DNA from: Gnetum montanum
Taxonomy: Eukaryota; Streptophyta; Gnetopsida; Gnetales; Gnetaceae
Reading direction: 5' to 3'
DNA length: 64,000 nt
NCBI GenBank assembly: GCA_015680685.1
Contig: MNCI01010386.1
Location: 79,761-143,760, forward strand
The notes beneath the pieces are model-generated. The model made no database searches. It was given only the letters and a program-made list of their open reading frames with translations, and had not been told where the DNA came from. This document shows positions 47,046 through 58,810 of the stretch, piece by piece; position 1 is the first letter of the stretch, and every line of letters begins with the position of its first letter. The translations under genes and the position numbers were made by a program.

Positions 47046-48910
47046 ATGGAACCAACTAAGGGTTTGACTTGTGCTTACATCGATAGCATAGATGCATTAG
47101 AGCAAGTTCACTACCAACTTCAAAGTCTTAACCTTGAAAATATCAACCGGGGGAAGTTGGAAATCCTTGAGAAATTTAAGAAAAAGCCCCTTGAGCTGAA
47201 ACCATTGCCCACTAGTATGGAATACATGTTCCTTAAAAATGGAAAGCTAATAATTATTAATGCTAAGCTTGCTCTGCAACAAAAAGAGAGACTACTGGAA
47301 GTGATAAATAGATGGTCAAAAGCCTTCGCTTGGTCATATCCTGAATTAACTGGAATAGATCCTAGGATATGCCAATATAGAATTTTACACTGACCCCTCC
47401 ATGAAGCCTTGAAGAAAACCCTAGAGGTGTTTGAACCCAAAGTTGAAGCAAGTAGTCAAGGAAGAAATCAAACAACTTCTCAAGGTTGGGTTCATATACC
47501 CCATTGCTGATAGCGAATGGGTTAGCACCTTAGTTATTGTGCCTAAAAGGGGAGGCAAATGGAGGGTGTGCATAGATTTCAGGCTACTGAATATGGAAAC
47601 ATTCAAAGATCAATTTTCATTGCCATTTGTTGACCAAGTCTTAGACACCATCGTAGGTCATTGCTATTTTAGTTTTCTGGATGGATATAGCAGATATAAC
47701 CAAATACAAATAGCCCTAGAAGACCAAGACAAGACTATGTTTACCAGTCCTTGGGGAACATTTGCATACAAACAGATGTTTTTTGGCTTGTGCAATGCCC
47801 CTACAATGTTTCAATGCTTAGTTCTAAGCATATTCCAATAGCAGATAGGAAACTGTGTGGAGATCTTTATGGACGACTTCTCCACTTATGGAGAAAACTT
47901 TGATCAAGCCTTAAACCAATTGGAGCAAGTGTTAAAAATATGTGTAAAACCCAATTTGGGGCTCAACTAGTAGAAAAGCCATTTGATGGTCCCAGAAGGT
48001 GTAGTACTAGGGCACAAAATCTCAAACAAGGATAGAGGTAGACCCTAAGAAAATCAAAATTATCCAAGGAATTGTCCATCAACTAGAAACTGTCAAAGAT
48101 ATTTGATCATTCCTTGGACATACTGGCTACTATAGGATATTTATTGAAACATTTTCAAAGGTTGCCAAACCATTGGTGGAATTAACGAAAAAGGATGTAC
48201 CTTTTGAATGGACCAGAGTATGCAAACTAGCATTCCAAACTTTAAAGCAGAAGCTAGTAGAAACACCCATTCTATAAGCTCCTGACTAGTTTAAATCATT
48301 CCATATTATGATTGATGCATCCAACTATGCCTTAGAGCTGTAGTTACATAGTTAGATGACTAGAAGCATCCTTATTACATCCACTATGCAAGTAGAAGTG
48401 TCGTTGGTGCACAACTTAACTACACTACCACAAAGAAAGAATTAATGGTTGTAGTGTTTGCACTAGAAAAATTTAGGCACTATGTATTGGGGTATAAAGT
48501 ATATATACATATAGATCATAGTGCAATTTGGTTCCTCATGAATAAGCCAATGGTAAACCCTCGTATCATATGATGGCTTGTAATCTTACAAGAGTTCGAT
48601 TTAACCTTGATCGATTGCAAGGGCACAGAGAACGTAGTTGCTGATCATTTATCTCAGTTGTGATGGGACAATAAAGAGGATGAGTATCCAATTTCTGATC
48701 ATTTCCCTGATGAATTCCTCTTTTTTGGTGTAGTGAATAATCAATCACCCATGGAGACAAACTAGTACAATAGCATTATTACTTATCTCCTCACCCAACA
48801 AACACTACAAAAGTTAAACCTTAAGAAGAAATAACAGTTTCTTCACCAAGCCAGGTACTTTATGGAGATTAATGGGCAACTTTACAAAGTGTATCCCGAT
48901 GGCTTGGTTT
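47046..48910 (+). pseudogene. reverse transcriptase, RNase H and start of integrase of element D
   Basis: 47046-47393 is the linker and RT N-terminus (PLPTSMEYMFLKNGKLIIIN). A frameshift near 47400 is followed by IYPIADSEWVS, VCIDFRLLNMETFKDQFSLP, FLDGYSRYNQIQIA, FGLCNAPTMFQ (47431-47841), a TAG, and the catalytic EIFMDDFSTYG at about 47855. RNase H follows after further shifts: HIMIDASNYALEL (about 48300) and KELMVVVFALEKFRHYVLGY (48437-48500), and ENVVADHLSQL near 48630-48660. The last recognisable part is ARYFMEINGQLYKVYPDGL (48850-48908), the beginning of the integrase zinc-binding region. 'GFIYPIADSEWVS' is typical of the non-chromovirus gypsy lineage. Confidence 0.85.
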
Positions 48911-48933
48911 GATGGAGATCAATGGACAACTTT
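48862..48933 (+). repeat. 22-bp direct repeat at the D rearrangement junction
   Basis: ATGGAGATTAATGGGCAACT at 48862 recurs as ATGGAGATCAATGGACAACT at 48912 (22 bp compared, two mismatches). The second copy ends where the inverted-repeat arm begins, so it looks like filler DNA copied at a break-repair junction. Confidence 0.7.
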
Positions 48934-48934
48934 T

Positions 48935-49521
48935 TTTGATTTGAATTTTGAATCTATTACTTGGACGATAGAAAAACTGTCATTGCTATGAATGTTTTAA
49001 ATGGCAGCGGATGAGCTGGGATTGGGTGTGAACAGGTACTTGCCACCGTACTTAGCACCAAGGCACAACAGAGAGATAAACTCCAAAGAAAGAAGCAATG
49101 CATGACCATAGCCAGCAATAACCACAAACATGACAAGTAAGGGCATCATGCTGAGACTCGAGTGGTGGTAATTCAACGAACGCGTGGCACAGAAGGAGGT
49201 CTCACCACACACATTGGCAAGCTTTCTGCAGAAATCGTTGGTCCAGAGCATGATCAATCTGGATACAAAATGGTGGAGGCGCTATTTTGATTCAAATGTA
49301 TCGACGTAAATGAAAATGTTGTTGGTGGAGTTGAGAATGCTGCTATCATTGGAGGCCTAGTTGAAGTCGTGCAGAATGGTCCTTCCTTTCGTCCATGATG
49401 CTAAGTATGGTGGTGAGTACCTGTTCACGCCCAATCCCAACTCATCCGCTGCCATTTAAAACATTCATAGCAATGACAGTTTTTCTATTGTCCAAGTAAT
49501 AGCTTCAAAATTCAAATCAAA
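48935..49521. repeat. 123-bp inverted repeat with gene-fragment content
   Basis: The arms 48935-49057 and 49399-49521 are reverse complements with about seven mismatches in 123 bp, separated by 341 bp. Read outward from the spacer, each arm carries the same short C-terminus, AKYGG(K/E)YLFTPNP and then (S/N)SSAAI, a stop, followed by AT-rich 3'-UTR-like sequence. The spacer has a plus-strand stretch LTTHIGKLSAEIVG and a minus-strand frame AGYGHALLLSLEFISLL. I do not recognise the gene. The GC-richer, codon-like texture differs from the surrounding element. A transcript could fold into a long hairpin. Confidence 0.75.
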
Positions 49522-50966
49522 TAATCTGTAAAATGGTACATGAAAGTAACATATTTGAAACAAAGTATTATTATTCTAGAAGAAAAGGAATTCATGGGAT
49601 GGTTATTTAAGAAAACACATGTCAACGTAGGCATAGTTTTCTCCTAACTTGTTGGGCAAGTTGTAACTTCTTTACTTGGAAAGTAAGTTACCCAAGATAT
49701 TTTGTAATTTCTAACTACCTATGAGACCCTATAAAAAGGCTTCAAGGCCTTAGAAGAAAATAAAGAAAGAGAAAGGGTCTAGTCTAGCTAAAAAAAAAGA
49801 AGTCTAAGAGAGAAAGAGGCCTTGGGAGAAAGGAAGGAGTCTCTTAGAGGAGAATTTTGTAAAGAATTAATAGAAGAAATATATTAAAGATGGCTTGCTA
49901 AAGACAGCATTTTAGCCTCTTTGTTATAGTCTTGTGAGTTATGTTTATTTTTTATTTTGTTTAAATTGTTTAGCTAGTGGTTTAGATAGTATCATGCTTG
50001 GCAAATAATTTTGGGATTTTTGGATTGCTCTTATTGTTCTTTTTGCTTGATAGAAAATTTCTATTAAAATTTTTTCATAGAAGAGCTTGTGTTTGAAAGC
50101 CTTAAGAGCATTTTAGTAGTGAATTTTATTATTGTGCAATGTATAAGAACTGCTATTGAGATTGTTGTAAGAGAGCCTCTGCATGTAGTCAAGCCATTGA
50201 ACGATTCAATAGTCAAGAGGGTTCAGAAAATCTTTGGTATTTTAATAGGACTAGAATAGATTCTTTTATCTTTAAAGTGAATCTCCATAGTATTTTGAAG
50301 GTTATGTTAAATGCAATTGTTGACATCCATTATCTAGCCAAAATAGAGTCTGGTACATGATAGTTTACACAGCAAATTTTTTTTTGGTAGTATAGTAGGA
50401 TTTTCTTGAAGAAATTGCTTATTTGAGCCTTGAAATTTTGAACAATTCATAGTTATTGAATTTTGGATAGCTTTATTGTGAAGTCTTTACTCGTATCATT
50501 TCACCTTGTTTAAACATTTGAGATCTTTACACAAATCTGCTTTCTTTTTCTCTTCTTTCTATTTCCATTGAATCTTGCTCTATTTCTAGTTTTCTCGTGG
50601 AACTATCTCTTTCTCTGGGAATAATTAGAAGTAGATTTGCAGAGTTGTGCTCAAATGTTTTTACAAAACTTTATTTGTTACAAGTAGGTATTATAAGGAC
50701 CGCATAGACTAAGCAATTGAACAAAATAGGAACTCTCAACAACTCACAGTACTTTGCAAAGTTGGTTGAAGCTCTTTAAGATAAGTCATTTATAATTTTA
50801 CACACAACCCAATCATTTTATTTTTCACAATAGCACACACACATACTCACATTAACTATTGAGTCTATTTGGAGGTATGTAGGCCTTGGTATTTCCAGAG
50901 ACCAACAAGCACCTAAATCCTGTTTGAAGACACTCGTTGGCGGTCGCGTCCCAAACAGTCGCCAAC
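49522..50966 (+). repeat. LTR-like segment of an unidentified element inside D
   Basis: It contains TATAAAAAGG at about 49732, an A/G-rich 5'-UTR-like stretch, and ends CGTTGGCGGTCGCG..AGTCGCCAACA at 50966, where the D LTR resumes. The end has the CA of an LTR and a TTGGCG/CGCCAA inverted pair. No coding region or second LTR is seen. A single LTR left after deletion is a plausible reading. Confidence 0.45.
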
Positions 50967-51178
50967 AATAAAAACATAAAAGCTATAAAAATCATATGCC
51001 TCAAGCTTACTTAACCATACAATCATGACATATAGGTAAGCTTCAGAAGACAACGATCAACCAACCCATCCTTGTTCCACAAGGGCGCCTAAGCACTTAC
51101 TCCCTGGAATTCGACCAAATTGTGTGTGAAATGCTTGTATTCGTATGGTTGAGCATAGGGGTACCTCACCGCTCATCA
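50967..51178 (+). repeat. remnant of the 3' LTR of element D
   Basis: It matches 43521-43733 from ATAAAAACATAAAAG to the LTR end CGCTCATCA, followed by the TSD CTAGG. Confidence 0.9.
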
Positions 51179-53270
51179 CTAGGCCACACTAAACCTTGAA
51201 AAACTTACTAAGAATTTCCAAGTACTAAAAATCCACCCAAATAAGCTTACACATTACGGGTTTAGTGTGTACATGTTTGTAATATTAATTTTAACTTTTA
51301 AAATTATTTTGACAATAAAAAAATCACTATTCTAGCTATTTACAACCTATTTTCACAAGATTTTTGCTATTTCTATAAGATTTTTTTCTTATTCTAACAA
51401 TTATTGCTAGCCTTTTTGCTTATTTCAATACTTTACAACTTATTTTCTCTAGATTTTCACTTATTTTAGTAATTTATAGTTGGATTGCACTAGATTTTTA
51501 CTTATCTTGATAACTTATAACTTTTTTTCATGACATTTTTTTATTTTAATCACAAAATGACTAAAAAAGAAAAACTAAATATTATTATTTTCAACCTTAT
51601 TTTACGTTGTTTCATCTTAATCAACCTTATTTGGCTTTAATTTTACATTTTTAACCATGTTTTAGCTTTGTTTAGCCATATTTTGCCTTGTTGCGATCTT
51701 ATTTTACCTTGGTTTGCCTAGTTTTACCTAGCTTCACCTTGCACTGACCTAATTTTGGCCTTGTTTAGCCTTATTTTACTATGATTTGGCCTTATGTTGC
51801 CTTGTTTTTCTCTATGATTATAGTATTTTTCACTATGTTAGCATTGTTTAACGCTTTTATCATGTAGATGCAACTTGATGTGCTGATGTTTACATGTAGG
51901 GTTGAGCTAGGAAGATGAGAAAGAAAATTTGACTAGCCTTAAAGCCTGAGTGGATCCTTCTTGTAACATTATTCAACCAAATGGACCTTCAATATCTAAG
52001 CATAAAGCCTAGAAGCCTTTTGACCATGTAGCCTTAATGTCTTGGAATGACCTAAATGCTCTTAACCTTGAGAACTAAAATAGCATAGAGGGTTCCTTGA
52101 TCAAACCATAATAGTAAGGAGAAAATGCATGGAATAAAGTTCCTCATGAGAACCTTAGTTTGCTTGGGACATCATCAAATCCAATATTAAAGCCTTTGCA
52201 TGACCTTGATTACATCTAACATTAACATGTTTTCTTTTAGTGATGTTGATCTTTTGTTTACATGTTAGAATGAATGATTAACATTGACAACCTTTGTAGC
52301 CTATAACCAGTGAACCTATGTGATTTCTAATTTTTTCTTGGCATCTCAAAGCACTACAAATTTTGTATAAATCTATAAAACAAATAAGACACATATTTTT
52401 CATGTTTTACTAGTTGTAACCAATGGTGGCCTACATCTACTTGTTATTTCATATGGTCTTATGTAAGCAATTATACTCACATGAACTCTTTGAATATTTT
52501 TGTTATCCTCTTAGAGCTGTACTTTTAGGAAAAGTGCAAAGCCATCACAAATCCATGATTCGTTATGGTAGTGTATCACCATGTAATCTTACTACATGAG
52601 ATTCAGTTATCTTGTTTGATTGTGCCAATAGTGCTTACCTTACATCACTTCCATTATCCATTTTTAGCCATAATCCCATAGCCGAATTGTAGCCCTACTT
52701 ACCTTGCTAATGACGAAGACATATGTTTTACATTTATGCACCATAGCCATGTGACATCTCCTTTGACATGCTCCGCCATCAAGTTTGTTAAATGTAATAC
52801 ATCTAATTCAACAAGAAAACAAAACAAAATCTAGCATTACCAACAAAACCCAATGAAGGTTTTCCCCCTAAAAAAAAAGCAAGGGAGAAAATTGTCATGA
52901 AAGCTACTAGCCTAATGTAGCTTGAAGCCAATCAAATCAAAGGCTCTAAAATAAAAAAGAAAAGCCAAGTGAGCAAAGAAGCCTAAGAAGGAAGTGTTGG
53001 TTCTTCTAACATATTATCAAGTAACTAGAAGCTTAAGCATGAAGCATGAAGATCTGTTCAGCTAGTACACATGTCACCACCATACTATAGCCATGATGTT
53101 AACATTTGGAATTCTTTGTTAGCCCATGTGAGAATTAAGATAGCCAAAGTGACCATTCTAATAGCTGAATATAGCAATGATCTCATCTTAAATACTTGGT
53201 ATCCTATTGTGACTTTATTTCACCAGCATGAGCACTCCTTGACATGCTTTGATAGTTGCCAAATCAAATG
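51179..53270 (+). other. 3' non-coding region of element E after the D insertion
   Basis: It continues the sequence interrupted at 42764. 51590-51810 is a degenerate array of about 15-22-bp units built on TTTTGCCTTGTTTAGCC. 51950-53270 matches 2010-3170 of E1. The small plus-strand frame at 53071-53301 has no recognisable product. The polypurine tract AGAGAGGGAGCATTGG ends at 53287. Confidence 0.6.
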
Positions 53271-53287
53271 TAGAGAGGGAGCATTGG

Positions 53288-54544
53288 TGATGAACTTATG
53301 ACAATGTTTCATATTCTTTATTGATGTCTTTTGGATCAATCCTCCAAACATTAACAAATAAGGGCAAATGAAACACTTCACAAAACATTTTTGTTATGCA
53401 TAAGAAGCCTCAAAGTTAAATTTACATTGTAATTTGATGGGAATTTAAAGGAAGAAACAATTGTCTTATTTTTCTATTAAAAATCCTACCCTATGGCCTT
53501 CTTCTAGTAAAGTTTTGGATATTTTTTTATATGTAAAATGAAATTTATAGCCCATAAGCTAGAACTTCATTTATGCCAATGTGTGAAGTTTGAAAATGTT
53601 AATACATTGCCAAAATTTGGTAGAAAAAGCCAAAAATATTAGTGATTTACACATTGGAATTTGAGCCATGAAAATAGTCCAAAGCACCACCAAATTTGGC
53701 AGAAAAAGTCTCACACATTGGTAGCCCATATGAAACATATTTGTACCTTGAAAATAGCCAAAATATGCTATCAAATATGGCAAGAGAATCTTCACACATT
53801 GTTGCCACATATGCTATAGTTTTAAGTGGTGTAAAGTGCCATATACATTGGTATTTCATGTTCAAAAAGTCCAAAATGTTTGTATGCCACATGTTATAGA
53901 TTTTGGCCATTGAAAGGATAAAAAATGTTGTATGGAATATTAAAAATGTGCTAGAATTTATCTAGAATTAAGTTAGCAAAAACTTAGCACATGAATTTCC
54001 TACTTAAATCAAAATTTGCATCAATTTGAGGATTTTGAGACTTTTGGAATTTTATAACCCTTTCAAACTTGAGACTTTTGAGAAAGAGAGAGATATTTGA
54101 GAGTCTAAAGCCATCTTTAAGAGCAAAGTATTGGAGTGCTAAGATCCTATTGTAGCATATGAGTGAACTAGTGAACCAAGCATATTTGGGAGTACTGGAG
54201 GACACACACTGATCACCCATTAACTAGATTTTCATCACAATTTTCAAGGAGCTATGGACCAATTGGATTTTCATAGCATTAATACAAATCATTTGCAATG
54301 TTTTCATTCATTTGTTCATTATTTTATATAACTACATGCTAGTGTAGGCTCTGTTATTTATGCATTTTCTAGAATGTTTTTTTTAGTATTTCATTTTAGT
54401 AATAGACCCCCTAATTCCTCAATTAATTGGCAAGATCATTTAAGGTGCTTTGGATCCTTTTTGAGGCCCATGGATCCTAGAGTTAAATTGTTCCACATTG
54501 GTATTTGTGGTTTTCTAACACCAAATTTTGTAGTTGTTACAACC
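53288..54544 (+). repeat. 3' LTR of element E
   Basis: TGATGAACTT to about TTACAACC. It aligns with the E 5' LTR over all but the first roughly 100 bases and with E1 3175-4473 over the distal half. Beyond it the F RT sequence resumes. Confidence 0.75.
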
Positions 54545-54665
54545 ATGATAGGACTTACCCATTCACTATCTGCTATTGGATACATAATTTCATCCTTAAC
54601 TATTTTTCTCAAAGCTAGATTGATTCATCTAGGAGGAGTTCTTATAGGATTAATATTTTTTTCTA
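54545..54665 (-). pseudogene. N-terminal RT fragment of element F
   Basis: Minus strand: LALRKIVKDEI, then MYPIADSEWVSPIM, matching the D motif VVKEEIK..IYPIADSEWVS. Compared with D, about five residues (QLLKVGF-like) are missing before MYPIA. It joins IVPKKREK at 34248 across element E. Confidence 0.75.
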
Positions 54666-54799
54666 GCTTTCATACCATTTTCATTTCTTTCTAATGTCTT
54701 GCTTCCTTTCACAAATTTATTGAGACTCTTTCACTTATTTCCACTTGATTCTCCACATCTTTTTGTTCTTTTTACTCTTTTGATTTTTCATTCATTGTA

Positions 54800-55896
54800 T
54801 TATGCCCTATAAGATTTCCTTTCTAAGTGCATTTGGATAAGACCAAGGAGTTTTATGATACAACCAAGTGTTCATGTGATAATATTTTAAATTGCAATTG
54901 CATTGGTTATGCCCAAATCTATTACAATAATAACATTTCACCTTTCTATTGTGGTTAAAGTGATCAAACCTTAGAGTTTTTCTTGATTGGAATGTAATGC
55001 CTATTAACACTTTAATCTTTGATGAAGCCTTTTTTTGGGATGAAGTTTGTGTAGATTCTTCTTCTTGTGAACAAATTCCTAGTCCACTTTATCATGTGGA
55101 CTTCTTCCCTATCTAAGAACTATTTAGAGGGATTATTTTCCTTTGACCAACCTCTCATTTATGAGTTTATCATTTGCAAGTTCTTCCTTAATATACTCAA
55201 AGGACAAGGTTAGTTTTTATTCTTAGCCCATAGGTCTGAGTTTTCTTTTGTGAGATTTAAAATTTTGAAATTTAATAATGATAGATCTTGATCCTTATTC
55301 TTTGATTCCTTCTTTAATTTTATACAAAGGTTTTGAAAAGATAAATTTTCATTACACAAAAGGTCATATCTTTCTTCATCAATTTCCATTATTTGATCAT
55401 CATCATCACATATGCTAGCATCATCATTTGTGAGAGCCATGTAGATGAGGTGTGAAGCTTTTGAGGTTTCATCTTCCTCTTCCTTGCTTTGGTCTCCATC
55501 ATCCTATCTGGTGTAGATATTTTTTTCCTTTTTATTTTCTTGACTTGTTTCCTCTTCATCATCCCAGCTTGTATATATGTTACTTCTTCTCCTTTCTTCA
55601 CTATACTCTTTCTCTTGAAACTTGTAATCATTGGGGCATTCAAAGGTCATATGGCCTCTTCCACCACATATCTATCATTCCATCGAAAAAGTACTAAAAT
55701 TTGAAAGTTTAGATTACTTACCTCTACTCTTACCTTTTCTACCCAAAATGTTGCTTATGAGCTGAGTGCATCCATCCAAGATGAATGCCCAAACTAAGAA
55801 TCTTACGTATTTAAAGAACTCTTGCATTTGAGTCTTCCAACATGTAAAGGTAACCCCATTGAACATTGGTAACTTGATATATGATCCTTCTTCCAT
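54800..55896 (-). pseudogene. copia gag of element G
   Basis: Minus strand from ATG 55896: MEEGSYIKLPMFNGVTFTCW, then KTQMQEFF and VWAFILDG, the N-terminal pattern of plant copia gag (UBN2/DUF4219 type: 'F.G.NY..W...M..FL'). Further on (55440-55210) a charged, Asn/Lys/Glu-rich stretch (MALTNDDASICDDDDQ) and then the zinc knuckle KCYYCNRFGHNQCNC (CX2CX4HX4C, about 54945-54900), the usual form, unlike the shortened knuckle of A-D. Several frameshifts separate these parts. No pol follows. Confidence 0.7.
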
Positions 55897-55937
55897 CGTT
55901 CACTCTTGAGTTGTTATGATTAAATTCGGGAGTACCG

Positions 55938-55950
55938 GGCTCCAATAACA
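55938..55950 (-). promoter_or_regulatory. primer-binding site of element G
   Basis: Minus strand TGTTATTGGAGCC resembles the initiator-Met tRNA site TGGTATCAGAGCC used by copia elements, with three mismatches, and lies two bases from the LTR end. Confidence 0.6.
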
Positions 55951-55952
55951 CT

Positions 55953-57095
55953 TGTGGATTGAGAACTTAGAAGGGAGGTTAAATAAGTTCCCCAAATTAA
56001 AAATGCAACAACCACAAAAACACACCAAAGTTTACATGGTTCCCCAACTTGGGTAGTCCACAGTCAAAGGATAGATTCCTTACACACCTCTAGACTTTAT
56101 TCCTTTAAAAAGTAGTTTGAAGGGCACTACACCCTATGGAAGCTTTGAGATCTTCTTTAGAGTGTTTCATCACTACAAAACCACTCAACCCGAAAAGGTC
56201 CCAACAAGTTTATAATGTAGTTTCAAGAATCCCACAACCTTTAAAAAATTAAGCTTCACTTTGGAGTGTTTTGACATTGCAAAATTACTTAATCCTGCAG
56301 GATCTTGACAAGCTCAAAATAGATGCCTTCTTGCAAGAAGCACATAAACCCTATAGGGCTACAAGAAAGAAAGAGAAGAAAGAAAATCAATAAGAGAGTG
56401 TAAATACACCTTACAAGTTCCTTACATTTAAGCTCTCACAAAACAACATAAAAATGATATACAATTAAGAACACAAGTGCTACACAAGATGTGTATAATG
56501 ATGATCCAATTGTGTGAACAGCTTCTAAATACATTTTAAGCTTCTAAATATCCCTTGAAATTCATCCAACATCTAGATAACAACTATCTAAGATGTCTAA
56601 TTCAAAGTGAATACATCTTTCTATCAACACTATCAATTCTGAAATGACATCTCCCTAGAACAACATATCCTTGTAGATATCTCCCTATAGACATCTATCT
56701 TCAAAGATAGACATCTGCTATTTTTCATAGATGTCTCCTCTTCTTTTGCACTTTGAAATCTAAGGCATTTCCATGTCCATTTTTCATCTTTGCAATCTTT
56801 AAAACAACTTATTTTTTCTTGTAGACTCCTCTTGTATGCTAGCTCTTATCTTATCATCCCAACTTAGCTCTCATTTTGAAGTCTTGGATCTTCTTTTCAT
56901 CTCAACGTAGCTCTCATTCTAACTCAAAATTTTCTCCTTGTCCTGATCTAATGTCTTGATACATTAAAGCTCTTTGATTATGGTATTTTCCCAATCTCAT
57001 CATGCCCTTGGTCTACCCTTAGACCTACAAGGAAATACAAACACATTTTCCACATTCTACATTTTCTAAGTTTTTGACATAACAAAAGGTCAACA
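55953..57095 (-). repeat. 5' LTR of element G
   Basis: In element orientation it starts TGTTGACCTTTTGTTATG (complement of 57095 downwards) and ends in CCACA at 55953. It is about 1.14 kb. The start is typical of plant copia LTRs. Confidence 0.6.
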
Positions 57096-58810
57096 ATGAT
57101 ATCATGACCATGGACACTAATCTTTCTGGATATCTAGCTTGTTGGTGTAACTAGTAGGGTGTGAGGTTGTAGATAAAAACTAAACTTCAAGAAGTTATAC
57201 TTTTAGATAATGTATTATCATTTATGGGTACAATAATTAGTGATGATTGATAGACCACATTATTGTAATTTCTAACATTTAGTGTGTTATGCATGTCTAC
57301 TCATGTGACTAGTTACAATGTGTTATACTGTTTGTATGGCTTTATAATTGTGTTATTATGGATTTCATAAGGTAAGTTGGTATTACCATATACATGTTAT
57401 AGAGTTATAATTCTTTGGTATTAATTGAAATGGAAAAAATGGTTAAAAAACCTTATAAAACTAAAATCAATATAAAATAATTATATGTATAGTTGAGGGA
57501 TACAAAAATATTTCATTTTTCACCTTTCTCATTCTTAATCTTGCATAACCAATTTCTTTTTCTTCTTCATTCTTAGTTGACTCTTGTAATTCTTGGAATG
57601 TTGGAAAGTTGTTTGGAAGATTGTAGTTAGAAGAGTTTGGTTCATATTCTAGAGGATCTAAGACTTCACAAGAAGAATTTTGGTGTTTCAAGTTTCAAAT
57701 TTCAGTTTCACTAGGTTTCTAGTTTAAGGTGGATTTCTTTACCCTTTCTTCTATTTTGGAAACTAGATTTCTATGCATGATCATAAGATCATATTAGATT
57801 AGATAGAATCGATAGGACATGATGGATGGTTATGTAAATTAGCAAAAAAATGGATGCTCTAATGTTTTATGATTTCTATTATTACATTTGATGAATACAC
57901 ATTGAAATTTGACTAGGCTTTCAGATGTTGCATTACCAAATTTTAGGGAGTTATGATAGATGTGTTTGTATATGTTGTTGAATTGATAAATAGATGAAAT
58001 GATTTATTATATGTTTTTTGCTACTATTCATCATTTTTACATTGAGTTCAAATCATAGTATAGGTTGCTCTATAGTTAAGGTTAGTTGTAGTTGAGGGTT
58101 TGGTTGATGTGAGTTACACATAGATAATACTAGGATTATGAAAAGTGGATTTGATAATTCTTATATGGATCACAATTGTAGCACCCTTGCAATGTAATCA
58201 TGGTAGAGTTATGATAAGGTGTGAGTTGTGGTGCCTATCACTAGGTCACAATGATTATTAGTTATGGCATTTTTAATCAATGTGAGTCAAACATAGGTAT
58301 GATGCCTTCATGGTGAAGTCACAATGACTATTTCATATGAACTGCAATCTCATTGTGATCCATGCTCATGTTGCAATCCTTTGAAGAGGATAAGCACAAG
58401 TGATTCACAAGTTGCAACCAAGGTCATTATCCACAAATTGTAACTGATGTTAATGATATTTGGAATTATATTACTTAGATAAATATTGTGTGCTGAAATT
58501 ATGTTTTAATGTTTCATGTATTGAGTTATATGCTTTTGTTTATAATCAATAATGACACTAATGTAACATGTAAGGACACTTCACCAAATTACAAAAATAA
58601 AAATCATGAAGACATCAAGAATCATCTTTCAAACACTATTTTAGAAAATGAAAAGTTGACTCATGTATCCCTTTATCATTAGGAATAGGATAAAATAGGA
58701 AAATGAACTATTATTTTATTATTTTTATGAATCAATGAGAGGATGTAATATAAAATAACGCCAATTAAACTATTTTTTTCACTTTTTAATGGTCTCAAGC
58801 TATGGGGCAT
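57096..58810. other. unassigned AT-rich sequence between G and H
   Basis: No supported gene. The minus-strand frame at 57467-57691 (CEVLDPLEYEPNSSNY..) has a plausible composition but no recognised domain. 58090-58450 contains loosely repeated TCACAATGA/GTTGCAA words. It could be F or another old element. Confidence 0.4.

Larger units (their letters stand above)
42765..51178 (+). mobile_element. Element D: gypsy element with gag, protease, RT and RNase H, rearranged 3' end
   Basis: The LTR start TGATGAGAGC at 42765 and the LTR end CGCTCATCA at 51178 are flanked by CTAGG (42760-42764 and 51179-51183). The 5' LTR is complete (42765-43733), with PBS at 43735. Gag, protease, RT and RNase H follow in order. 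After the start of the integrase zinc-binding region (48910) the element is replaced to 50966 by an inverted-repeat insert and LTR-like DNA, so the integrase, polypurine tract and most of the 3' LTR are missing. D is the closest to an autonomous relative of A, B and C in this window. Confidence 0.9.
34249..54544 (+). mobile_element. Element E: gypsy-like element inserted in the F RT gene, itself split by element D
   Basis: The two flanks are pieces of one minus-strand RT gene: ..DSEWVSPIM ends at 54545 and IVPKKREK starts at 34248, and the frame joins across E after allowing a CAT repeated at the edges. E has a 5' LTR (34249-35410, outer end truncated by roughly 100 bases relative to the 3' LTR), leader repeats, ORF1, gag and protease (36376-39600), a 3' region that includes SDF2 and 4CL gene fragments, then element D, then 51179-53287 and the 3' LTR (53288-54544). 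No RT or integrase of its own was found. Confidence 0.75.
54740..57095 (-). mobile_element. Copia-type element G, 5' LTR and gag only
   Basis: The LTR is 55953-57095, a tRNA-iMet-like PBS lies at 55938-55950, and gag remnants extend to about 54800. Protease, integrase and RT are missing; the left end is undefined near 54740, close to the F fragment. ATGAT follows the LTR at 57096, but no matching copy is seen at the left. Confidence 0.65.

Noticed and set aside
48997-49257. 86-residue minus-strand frame considered as a real small gene
   Set aside because: It spans the inverted-repeat arm and spacer and has no recognised family. It is better explained as a captured gene fragment within the rearranged element D.
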